DNA of 64,000 nt from Karalla daura (taxonomy: Eukaryota; Chordata; Actinopteri; Chaetodontiformes; Leiognathidae). The position numbers were made by a program, and so were the translations under genes. Positions within the stretch are counted from its first letter, which is position 1. Every line of letters starts with the position of its first letter. The notes under the pieces are model-generated. The model saw nothing but the letters and a program-made list of their open reading frames with translations, made no database searches and was not told the DNA's origin. Positions 14,339 to 26,900 of this stretch are shown here, one piece after another. The DNA lies in assembly GCA_029224185.1 (NCBI GenBank), contig CM055207.1, positions 9,837,073 to 9,901,072 of the forward strand, read 5' to 3'.

Positions 14339-17300
14339 AGGTGAGAGGTAAAGGCTGAAGTGACCAGAGTGATTTGCAGTCTTGAGGGAGAGACGACCCT
14401 CAGATCGACACACACCTGGCTTGTTTTCTTTCGCTCTCTGTTCAATATCAGTCCAGCTGGTATGTGGAATGGCTCTCTGGACTCCTCTTAAGTCTGGGCC
14501 CAAACAACAGGCAGAGTCGCATTTTTCGAGCGAAATGAAGAGAGAAAGAGAAAGAAGGTAGAGATAAGGGTGGGTGGGCGGTCCGGGGGGCTGGTGCTGC
14601 TGCTCTGGAATGCCTGACTCTTTGTTTTAATTAATAGCAGATGCCTGAACTGCTGTTTTTTTTGGTTGTTTTTTTTTCACCATGGAGCAGTTTACACTGT
14701 TACTGCAGTCCTGTCTGTGTCTGTGTGCGTACACGCACCGCACATTACAGTCTTTTTCTCAAGAGAATCACTTTTTTAAGGGTCACATGCTCTCAAAATC
14801 TCTTTAATGGTCATTCAAGGAGATTAAGTCCAATTTGTGGTCGTCTCCAAACCACAACATGACATAACATACTGTGCTGAGGCTGAGCCCCAGCACCATT
14901 ATTACTGTTAGTCAAATGAACATGTTTCTAATTATCATCCTGACTAATTTGGTGCGATGTAGTCTGAAGATTTGTTTCACATAGCGACTCTGTGAATTTA
15001 AAAAAAGCATCTAGTTTTACAGTCTTTTTACAGTCTTTCATGTTGCGTAAGCCTATTCTTGGACCCGCTGATCCAGTGGCTGTTTATTTTCATCACTGTG
15101 AAACTGGCTTCATTCTGCTCATGATTCGTGGCATCGTCCGTCTTGTTCTGCATCACTGTTTCGACAGAGTCTGAATCTGAAAGAAGCCACTTAAGCGTTC
15201 TCCTGTCCACTTAACTTATGTTAGGCTATTATGGGGCGCAGTTGTGAAGGCACCTTTGTTTTTTGGTGAACTGAAGCAGCTTGTGCTTGTGCATCCCAAT
15301 GACCACAGAGCCGATGAAAGTGTGTACGTTCAGCTGCAATGCCAGGACGTTACGCTGTGGCAGTAAGACAGCAGATAAACCATCTTCATTAAAATATACA
15401 AAGCTTATGTCATCAATGCAGCAGTGAGCAAGGTTGGACAAATCTAGAAAGGTTGGACAAATCTTTAGAAGCTTCTAGCAATGTATTGTGGTCACAGTGT
15501 GAATGTGTGTATGTCTGTGTGTGTGATGGAAATATGTAGACAGGTGAAAAACAGAAGTGAAGGTGTGATGGTGTTGCATCCATCCCATGCACCCACGCAT
15601 GATGACAATCATGAAAGTCCACAGTTCACAGATGTTTTTGTCATTTAGCTGTAACATGAATGGCAGATATAAATTGTGACATTATGTGTCATACTCCATT
15701 CATTATCTTACCTGCTTTATACCCACTGGTGCCACAGGGGGTCTGCTGGGTTGTATTATAATAAAAAATCTGAAAAATAAGTGTTCTGTGGATGTTTTCC
15801 CTGTGCCTGTGTGGATTTTCCCCAGTTATGGTGGTTTCCTCTCTCAGTCCAGTAACATCCATGTTTAGGTCGATTGGAGACTCTGAAGTCATCCCTAGGC
15901 ATCAGTGTGAGAGTAAATGGTAACACTACAGGGTATGGAGTGCAGAAGAAAACAGATGGATGTGGTCTTTAACTTAACTTACATGCTTAGACAGCCATAT
16001 TTTAAATTTGGACGTATTCAGACTCGGTTTCTGTCCCTATGTTCGTTTTTTAGCATAGCGTTCTACAGTAGAGGGGCTCGAATGAGATGCATGTGACTGA
16101 AATAAAGGCATTAAAGGTCTGGTCCATGGGCCAGACGTCCACAGTCTGGGCTTCGTCATAAAAACAGTACAAGCAAGAGTGTTGTAGCCACATGTGGTAA
16201 AGATCAACATCATGGAGGCCGAGCTCAAAGGAAGTGTAGGAAGTGGCACTGAGAAGAATGATCCACCTGGCTTACCTCTTTCATACTCCACGTTTCCGAC
16301 AGTACACAACGACTTGGCATCGGGTCGCTCCAAGCTGTTCGGCAGCGAGCGTTATTAGTTGCATCTGTGTTTGACAGAACTGTTCTCATAAGCCTCTCTC
16401 AGCCTTCGATTATCTCGTAAATCTTGATCTTCGCATCATTACGTCGCTCCAAACGGAGAGGAGACGGTAACTCACTGAGCGACACCTGTGTTTGTTTATG
16501 AACAACCCTCGGCTCCAGAAAGCAGACCTGATGTAATCCTCTGCAAAAAAAAAATGAAAATGCAGAGATAGCATCTCTGCCCCACGCGTTTCTCTCCTCT
16601 CTTTACTTTCTGGCACGCCGGATAATCACATAAACAAGTCAGCGGCGCTATGACGGCATGTTGGGCTGCCGCATCTGCTGCGTGTTACTGGAAACGTGCG
16701 ATATGGTGGGAAAACGATCTCACAGGCCGGGGATTCCCTGTTTACCACGATCCGACTGTCTCCCGAACAGTCCACGCTGGGAGTTATTTCTTTACGCAGA
16801 CAGAAATATAAAAACGCGATTCGTCCCGTCAGCATTTTGTTTGTCTGTAAATCTAAATCGAAACAGCGACCGTTATTCCTCTGAAGACCCACCGCAGGCT
16901 GCTGGATCCTGAACATCATGGCTTCCTTTCTACTCCATCTTATTCTTTTCATTTTTCCACAACTCCGTTGCCCCCGCCGTGTCAAACGTTTCGAGGAGCT
17001 AAGCACTTTCGACCGACCGATCTCCACCCTTATCCAAACAAACTCAGATCTTCTGAGATACTTTAAGAGGCTCTGCTTTCATACTTTTCCACGGAGCCAG
17101 GCCCTCTCAGGCGTGCTTTACATGATAAACGTGGCTCCTCCGCTCCAGGGCTGTATTTCACATTTCTCTGATCTTTGCGGAGAAATGCGATGGCCCGGAG
17201 GGGGGGGGTGAAGTAAAAGTGAAGGGATGCAGACAGCGCGCTCAGATCAGTGGTGGGAGGACACATCAGATACATTGCTTTTTGTCGTTCAACTCATTGG

Positions 17301-20300
17301 GGTTTCCCAGAGTTCACCAGAGGAGAAGAGATAAATATCCAGAAGAAAGCTGCTTTGTGGATGTTTGAGCCGTGTGCTCAGGTGACTGTGACGCATCAGG
17401 AGAATATTTGAAAATCCACAAACAGTGGAGCAGTGCATGTAATACCTTTGTTTTGCCGCTCAGGAATGCAGATCTCGGTTGTTCATCTCTTGCCTCCGCG
17501 ATGTTTCTCTCTTTCTGCTGGAAGGAATGCGTCGATTTCATCTTCTCCTGGCAGCTTCACAGATTCATCACAGCTGAGCTACACCAAGACGAAACCAGCA
17601 TATCTGCCATCTCCTGCCTGCTTACCATCTCCTGCCATCTCCTGCCTGCTTACCAGCAACGTGTAAATAGGCTGAGGCTTGTGGTGACAGGCCAACGAGA
17701 TAATAAAATGTGGTTCCGAGGAAGAAATTCCCTCTGTTGGGAAGTTTTCATTGCGACACACCATGACCTACCTGACATATAAATAACCGACGCTTGTGAA
17801 AGTGAAGTGTGACGCGGCTTTGAAAAACGGCAGCTGTGACTCTGGCTTACTCACAGTTCCACAGAAACTTGTTTGTCGAACGAGCTGTGATGACCGTGTT
17901 TGACGGAGCTGCTGCCTTCAGTGTCAGCCTGGATATGGTTAAACAAACCACCGAGACGCTGCTTTGTTGTGAGGTTTGTAGTTCTCAAGAAACAGGGAAA
18001 GTAAGCTGAAGAGTCCAGGGTTGATGAGGTAACTGGGCATAGGTGGTGGGAAGACTCAGACAAACACACACATATATTTGGGGCACTGAATCCCAAACAT
18101 CTTCAGTTGTTACTTCATCGCTTTTTTATTTGTTTTTTTTTTGTTTTGTTTTTCATAGAGATGGTATTGTGGGGTGTATAGGCAATGAAAGCCTGATCAC
18201 CTGACTGCCAGTCGCTCCATTTAGTTATATTGTTTGAAATACTGCTTCTGTCATAAAGGTAAAGCCATGTGATTGCACAGTTTGCTGGTAGTTTATACAT
18301 TTTACACCCTGGGCAGGTCATCAATCCACACACTCACCGTTCACTCTCACACTCACATGTGTGTGGGCAATTTACCATCTCCAATCAGACTAAATATTTA
18401 CGTTTTCGGCGCGTGGGAGGAAAAATACAGGAACATTCAAGCTCAAGCACAGACAGGACCTGAGTCCTCTTTGCTGCATTACCCATCATTTGAGATTGAT
18501 AAAGCGAAATAAAGTACAATATACGGGCTGAAGGGCGTCGGCGCATGATTCCAAACCAACCCTAATCCGCAAGGAAGATAAGACGCGAAAGGAAAGAAAA
18601 GAAAAGCGGAAAACCCACCAGTGATGACAGATTCCTTTGGATAGCCTAGCTGATTGAGTGACTTTTGCCGAGCATTAAAGTAACGAGCTGTAAATGAATT
18701 AAGACTTATTTGAGCAGCTGTAACAGAGACTCTGGTGGTTTCCAGCAGCTCGGGACGGGGCAGACATGCCGTCTTTACCACACAGGAGATGAGAAGGAAG
18801 ACAGAAGTGAAGCCAGACTGCTGATTGATTTCAGGAAAGCCACAGGGCCCACACACACATATACACACACACACACGCATTCAAATACATGCCCTCGCTC
18901 TCTTTTCCATGCCGACACACATGCACACCTCCCTGAAGGCAGGCATGTTAACTCCAGAGCACAGGGTCAGCCGAGGATCGGTTACAGGAGGAATTCCCCA
19001 CTTGTTCCTAACGTGGACACAGGATTTTTGCCACACACACACACACACACACACCCTGGGTGTAATGACACACATGTGTGCAGCTGTTAACCTGGGCATT
19101 TCTTTTAGCCCACTGCGTGTTGGGTTTACCACTGAAATCAGGGCTGAAGAATGAAATCCTTTAATGTTTCTCCATTCTTCTCTCTTCCCATCTTCCTGCA
19201 CCTGCCAGGCCGTGGTGGGTCGCGAGCCGTTCCCCTTACCCGCGTGTCCCTCCCCAGCATGCGTGGACAACTCGGAGAGTTACTACGAGGAGGCTCAGCC
19301 TTACGAGGAGACGCTCAACGGTAAGATGAACTTCTCCCCTTCTCACCGTGACTGCTCAATGTGGGTGCGGCTCTGACAGCCAGGCCTAGTGGAAAGAGAG
19401 CTAGACTGGGTTTTTCTTTCTATGAACTAGAGCTCCCCTTACCTATGTCATGAAAATGCAAGTAGCTCACCGTGTAAACCAAGGAGTCCCATCCTGAGTC
19501 GTTTCCTTTTGCACAGATATAAACAAACACAAGACGCTTCAGCGCTGGCTGCAGGTAAAGTGTCTCTGAGAAACTGTTCACCACAGGCTGAGACTCTGTG
19601 ACCACAGCCTATAAAAAGTTTTGTTCTGCTCGCTTGCACCGTGCACCATCAGATGTATTTATGTATTTTTGCATTGTAACGATTGCACATAATCAACGCC
19701 GCTGGTAACAGCGAAACTTTCTCTGCTGTGCACAAAGCTGAAGCGTGACTCATTTGTTACATGTTTGCGGGACTGCCACATTGATTGTTTGAGAATCGTT
19801 TGACCACAGGCTCAGGTATCATCGCAAATAGCCACTAAATGTGTCTCAGTGTCATAAGCCTTTTAAACAACTGTTTTTCTTGTTGCCAAGAACATATAGG
19901 TCAACCTGTTTCTGATGAGGCAATAAGTCTAGTTTCTCAGGACGTTGTCTGTCTTTTCTATAAATATAAATATAAATACTTTCCCCCCACAGTTTTCAGT
20001 CTGTCTTGCCACCTATTTATTTTCCTCTTCCTGTTCTTCTACTGGCGACGTGTAGATCTGGACTGTTTTGGCCGTCGCTCAGTGCACTGGATGCGAGTAC
20101 ACAGCTCTGACAGTGTGATATATGCTGTTATCAGCAGGGGTAGCTACGTCTCGATCACTGGATGTGTGTGTGTGTGTGTGTGTGTGTGTTTTTGCGTGTG
20201 TCATCGTGTTCAGGGCTGGGCAATATGGACCAAAAAGTCACGTCTAGGAAGCCCCACTTGCCTTATTTGTTTTGAGGCCAGCCCTAAAAAAAGACTATGA

Positions 20301-20868
20301 CTCTAAGCCACAAAGCCACATGAGCCCAATGTCACATCAGCAATTTTGTGAGCAGGTCTGCACGATATCAAAATGTATGAAACAATGGAACAAAATGGGT
20401 GAGAGTGCTCAGAGCCAGAGAGAGTGGGACAGAGGGAGAATAGAAATACGTGGGAACAGATGGTAGTCATTTTAAAGTCAGGAAATAATATCGAAGTAAA
20501 TGATATTGTCTCATCCTGTATCATCATATACACTTCTATCTCATTGTTGCATCTTAAAATTGTTTTGTCCTGCAGCCAAAAACACACAAAGGAAAAACAC
20601 TTACATGCTACTATATAATACTCAATCCTCACAGAATCATCATAGTAAATGATAAGTAGTATATTGAATAAGTATAACAAGTAATAAGTAAGCAGCGTAA
20701 AATATAGTAAGCAAAATAATAACAAAAATAACAATAAATAATGATAATGCCAACAACAGTAATGATGATAATTTTAAAAATAGTAGTAATAGTAGATAAA
20801 TGTTCAGATGGGATAAACAGGAATAAATAAAGGAAAACTGAAGAGAGATTATTGTATATTGCCCAGCT

Positions 20869-20938
<70 letters not shown>

Positions 20939-23900
20939 TCATGTATGCCATGTCTTGGCGCTGCAGCTGTTTCATGGTGTGCACGGTCCGGTCTGCATGT
21001 CCTCAGTCCTCGTCCAGCAGCATGACCTGCCCAGTCCAGCATGTAGACGGATAACTCCCCGCGGAGGCTGTGATGAGAGTCATTAATCAGCCCCTAACTT
21101 ATCATTGCTTCATTGTCCTCTTCATCCTCTGTGTGTCTCACCGTCTTTCATCAAAGCCTGATGTTACAGGGAACCCCCCCTCCATACACACATCATCATC
21201 ATCATCAAGATCAAAGAAATCAAGCACTGACATCATCTTCCCCCACACACTCATGTAACGGCGTGATATCATAGCTTACCCTCATGCCTTTCCACACCCC
21301 CACATGACTTTGCGTCTTTGTTTTGGCGTCTTCAGTCATCGCCACGTTTCCCGGTTTCCTTTCCTAGACGACGGGGAGGCGGTCAGCAGCTCCTACGAGT
21401 CCTACGACGAGGAGGAAGTGACCCGGGGGAAGTCGCCCTCGGCGCAGCACCAGTGGCCGTCGGCCGAGGCGTCCATCGAGCTGATGAAGGACGCCCGGAT
21501 CTGCGCCTTCCTGTGGAGGAAGAAGTGGCTGGGCCAGTGGGCCAAGCAGCTGTGTGTCATCAAAGACCATCGGCTGCTGGTGAGAGACAGGCGGAAAAGG
21601 TCGGATTTAATAACGGCCGTAAACCCTGAGATCTTATCTCTGACTCAGCACCGGAGAAGATGATGAGCTGTAACCCCCTCAAAGCCTCTGAGTTTATCAA
21701 CTGCAGAGCTGTAAAATGTTTTATATATCTGGATAGTTGCTGATTTCTTTTAACCGTCCATCAGTGACACATTTCCCGGTGTCCCACTGATGAGGTGCGT
21801 TCCAAGTAAACGTCATCCTCTCATGGATTTTCCTAAGAAATTTCCCCAGAATGCATAGCAGTCACGAAAAAAGAGGTTCATTTGGAAAAGCTTCATCGTG
21901 TGATTAAGAAATCACAGAGAAACGAGTCAGTCTGTTGTGGGACTCATTGACAGGATTTAGCATCAGAAAACAGTGGATTTCTTAGTGGAGACCGTCTTTA
22001 GTAAACAATTAAGCGTTTAGCTAATTGTGCTAATGTTTGTGCCTGTTTGTGTGTCAGTGCTATAAGAGCTCCAAGGAGCAGACTCCTCTGCTGGACGTGA
22101 GTCTGCTGGGCTGCAGCGTGGTCTACAAGGAGAAGCAGCTCAAGAGGAAGGAGCACAAGCTGAAGATCATCCCAGTGGGTGGAGAGGCCATCGTGTTGGC
22201 CCTGCAGAGCAAGGAGCAGACAGAGCAGTGGCTCAGGGTAACCGGACCACATTGACTTGCTGGATTGGCTAAAAAACAGATTTCACAACGGCATGATTTG
22301 AGCGGGGTTGTGCAAAAAGAAGGTGATGTTACAGTGTGATTTGTGTTTCAAATGTTGCGACTAACAAGAACCTGCTTGGAAACATCGCACTGAATAAATA
22401 CACAAAAGTTCCGCCAACTATGAATAAATGAAATTAAGTTTGATTTTAACTTTCATTTTGGGGAAGGTAATGGACCCACTGAATTTTCCAGAATGCCGTG
22501 CTTTAACTAAATACGTTAGATTGAAAACATCCTGTCTAATGTGTGACTGACTGATTTCTTGGAATTGCGATGTCTCATCCTCCTCCTCTTCGTCGTTCCA
22601 ATCCAACATCCTGCTTGTAGGAGCCAATTCAGTTCAAAATTCCAACTCAGGAAACGAGCGGAGGCCAATTCTAAAATTGTGGATATTTGTCACCCTTTTT
22701 TTTGAGGACATTAATCGTCTTCATCTTCTTGTTCTTCAGGTCATTCAGGAGATCAGTCCCAGACCTGCAGAAAGCTGCGACCTCCAGCACTCTGTGTCAG
22801 ACTCCCCGAGGCTCATCTGTACAAAGGTACCTCAGCTCTGATTCACCTAGAGGAGATGTAGATTTGTGGTGCTCTCTGGGCAGTGTTAATGTTGATGTGG
22901 ACTTCCAGGGAGAGCTCAGCGAGAGACACTCGGTGGCCTCTGAGAGCGGCAGCAGCACCGACAGCCATGCCGAGGTCGCAGAAAGCAAAGATGGTAAAGC
23001 CTGAAATACTGCTTCAAACACACACTGCAGCCGCTGCGGTTTCTGAACTTCTCCTCTTCTCCATCCTCTCCTCCAATCTGTAGTGAAGAAAAAGAGCGGT
23101 CCCGGCCTGATGTTAAGCAACCTCATGAACATCGGCAAGAAGAAGCCGTCGTCGTTAGAAAGCACAGAGAAATGTGTGGACACGTCAGGTGAGCTGAGCT
23201 AATTGGTGGGAAAGCAGCTGGTTCGTAAATTGAATCAGCATTAGCACGAAACTGGAACAAGCACTGGATCCGTTTTGGCAGAAAAGACACTAAGTGTGTA
23301 CAGCTATGAGATTTTCTAGTCAAGTTGCCTAATTTGGGTCAACCTGGGTTGCCTCCTCCTCCTCCTCCTCCTTCGGCCAGGCTACCTCAACGTGCTGGTG
23401 AACAGCCAGTGGCGGACCTGCTGGTGTCTGATCAAGAACGGGCAGCTGTGGTTCTATCAGGACAAAGGAAAGCACAAAGTGAGCCAGCCCGCCGTTACCC
23501 TGGGCGGCTGCAGCATCTCGCCCGACCCCAGCCCCGAGCACCTGTACTCCTTCAGGATCGACATGGACGGCACGCAGCTGGCCACCCTGGAGGTAGACAA
23601 CCGCTTTGTGACAATCCCGGCACGGGTTTGTTTTGAGTATTAAAGACCATCGCTGCCACCCTTTTACAATCCAAATGTAGGTCATCACATCTGGAGCGGA
23701 AAAAAAACAATCGTCAGCAATGTCTGTAAAGTGAGAAACGGTGCACGGCTACATATGGAAACCTGAAACCATAACATGTCCTCATTTGGAAATCACTTTC
23801 TGCTGACATCAAACTGAGCCTATGTAATATATGTGTGCACACAAGGGTGGTCCGAGCTCCTATGACTGTGTGTGTGTGTGTGTGTGTGTTAGAGAGAGAT

Positions 23901-26900
23901 GGGTGTGGGTGCACTGGGATTTTGGGGACTGAAGCTACGCCCGTTTTCATTAGTCTTTGCAGTACCACCCTGCTACACTGCATATTTGGTCATAGGCAAA
24001 GGAATTTAGGAGTTTGGTCCTCGGGGCTCTGTCTTACAACACATTTTATGGTTTGTTGTTTTTCCCTGTTATGAGTTTCCCAGGTTAAATGTTAACCTAA
24101 AAACAGTCTGGTCTAAGGATTGTCTAACTGTTGTCGTAATTTATTAACAGGAAAAAGTCATCGATGGATTTATCAACAATGAAAATCTTTTGTTGCAGCC
24201 CTAGTTGTTTATGAAACTTATAGAATACTTCTTTGTTCTTATACTGTTACCAATTTATTGCGTGTGCGATATACTAGTTGTTACATGCCTAGAAACAAGT
24301 GTTTTGGTAGCATTCTTGGTTTTAATCAATAGTGACAGATGAGACAAGCAACTTATGGTGGCTGTCTGGATTTAAACATATTAAAAGACTACTGTAGCAG
24401 TGGTTTAAGTGACACAGACCGTGAGTCGTTTTCAGTCCCATGATGCCAAAGTGTTTTCTGTGTCGCCTTTAATTTTCCCTCAGGCCAAGACGTCTGCGGA
24501 CATGGGCCACTGGCTGGGCCTGCTGCTGTCACAGACCGGGAGCAAGACCGACCCGGAGGAGCTGACGTACGACTACGTCAACTCGGAGAGGATCTCCAAC
24601 ATCGTCACGGCTGCCAAGACTTCCCTATAGTGAGACCCTCCCTTCTCTCCACTCTAGCTGTTGTGTGCTAGTGTTGTGCGCAGCGTTATGGCAACACCTC
24701 CCCTCGTGTGTCTCTCCAGCTTGATGCAGAGGAGGTATTCAGAGCCAAACACCTACATCGACACCCCGCCCGCCATCCCTCTCAACTCTGACGAGCTGTA
24801 TGACGATGTGGCGTCTATAGCAGAGGTACGATCCAGGCCCCGAGGCTCTGGAGACCCAAGTACAACAACAACAACAGCAAGAGATGATATCAGGAATCAC
24901 AGTGGGAGAAATGTGGATCATTGAGCTGTTTTACAGTGCGAAAGAAGCTGTATTTGCACCAAGTTTTTGTTCAAAACCATAGATCATTTTGCAAAAAAAA
25001 GACATGATTAATTCAGAAAAAAAACATTCCTTTCCATCTAATATGCATGTATACAAATGTGTACTAAGATATGTCCAAGTAAAAACATTAGAGAGGTTTT
25101 CTTTGTAACTCCTACCTTAAACAAAGCAGTGTCATATTTAATAGGTGAATGGTTATGAAAACAAATGCAAAACATGTTGGTTTTCTGGGATTTTTCAAAT
25201 TCAAGTCAGGAATCTGGAATAACATCCACATTGGTCAAAGAAAGTGCAGATTTTTATAGCAGTTAAACACCTAAAGTCTCTGACATGCATGTGGCCTGGT
25301 CTTCAAACCAAAGAGAGCGGTATCAGTAAATCCATCAGACGCGATGTTCTTTCTTTTGGGAAGTCAGATTCCTCGCTGCTCTGCGATCGACTTTCAGGTT
25401 GACTTCACCTGGCTGCTGTCCAGCCTCGTAACTTCCTGCCTCTGTGTGATGCAGGATACCGAGGACATGGTTCCACAGGACAGCGAGCACAACAATGAGG
25501 CGAGCAGGACGCAGGACGCCAGGGACCCGGCAGGATCGGAGCAGGACCCTGACAACAGAGTCTACCTGGACCTCCTGCCTGTACGCTCCTTCCTGCACAC
25601 CAGCGGAGGCAAAGGCTCCCCCGCCAAAGACACTTCGAGGCATTCCCCCGTCCCGCCAGAGGAGCAGAAAGAGCCCTCCAAGGAGGTGAATTACGGGGAT
25701 TTATTCAGATATGCAGCATTCAGCCCACCAACACAGAGGCTTTAGACTTAAGTCTGCTCTTCCTCTGTGGGAAACGCCACTTCCCTGCATTACATTAATA
25801 CTGGATCGTGCACCGTAATTTGGCTTTAATTCTGTGTTGAATGGACTCATTCCAGGTCGTTTCGACTGACCGCACTGAGCCGCACTCGACCCCGGTGTCC
25901 AATGAAACATGTTCGACCTCCGCCACCACCAGCAAACCAGAGCAAGAGCATCCCAGCACTCCCACTCAGCCACAGACGCAACAGGCTAAGGCCTCGACCC
26001 TAAGCCAGGAGACCTCCAAGAGGAGCAGCCTGGGAATCCCACAGGCCTTCCATAAAGGAGGGCCGAGCGTAGCCGGCATGCCTCACAGTCCCCAGCCCGC
26101 ACGGCCCAAATCGCACACCATAGGTGAGGGAGGACAGAGAAAAAAACAAGATGTGTTGCATTTTTAGCAAAGAAATGGTCCAAAAACAAAGGTTAGACTT
26201 ACATGCTTGGCCATTTTCCTCAAGTCAAAAAAGAATCGCCCTTCTGCCTCCTCCTTCCTGTGATCTTGCATTACTACAGCACCATCTAGTGGTGAACTGC
26301 ATCCTCTACAAGCAGCTTCACTGCCACATAAAGATTGATATTCCAGCAAAACTGGCCTCGTAAAAACCGGTGTTTGTCTTGTGCCTTCGAGCGAGTGGTT
26401 GTGCATGAGGTGAAACTGCTGCCATCTGTTTCCAGGCTCTCCCGGTGCAGTGGAGGGGAAGCTGGGTAAGAACCGCACAGAGGCCGACCTGCGGCGCTAC
26501 ATCGACGAGCGCGACCGCCTGGAGAAGGAGAGGGAGGAGGTGAGGAGCAGTCTGGCCAAACTGAAGAAGGAGAGGAGGGAGAGCAAAGAGGAGCTCAGCG
26601 CCTGCCAAGGTACCCCTCGCCCCTCATGATACGTAACTATGTTTACGTCCAGGCCTGACATTTTTGCTCATTGGCCCTCAGACCCCAAGAAGCAGGCCTC
26701 ATTAGAGGCCCGTCTGAAGCAGAGGGAGGAGGCGTGCCGCGAGGCGGAGCGCCGCAGGGTGGAGGTGGAGCTGCGGCTGGTGGAGGTGAAGGAGAGTCTG
26801 AAGAAGGTGGAGTCCGGGCCGTTCACGCTGGGCACCACCCTGGACAGCAGCCTCCAGGAGGCGGCCACGGTGAGAGGACACGTTGGAATAGCAGAAACAT

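Larger units (their letters stand above)
10889..19208 (+). other. afap1l2 intron 4 (8.3 kb), host of kbtbd13
   Basis: It carries the antisense kbtbd13 gene at 11816-13351. Around it are microsatellites at 11378-11400, 11510-11534, 11636-11656, 13977-14045, 14159-14223 (TCC)n and 14299-14336, and copies of a fish interspersed repeat near 15695-15960 and 18285-18440. No other coding exon supported. Confidence 0.75.

Noticed and set aside
16037..16333. Minus-strand 98-codon ORF in afap1l2 intron 4
   Set aside because: Considered as a processed pseudogene fragment, but no family could be recognised.
22687..23004. Continuous plus-strand ORF across afap1l2 exons 8 and 9
   Set aside because: It is out of frame with the conserved VIQEIS reading; the 82-bp intron with GT-AG ends restores the right frame.
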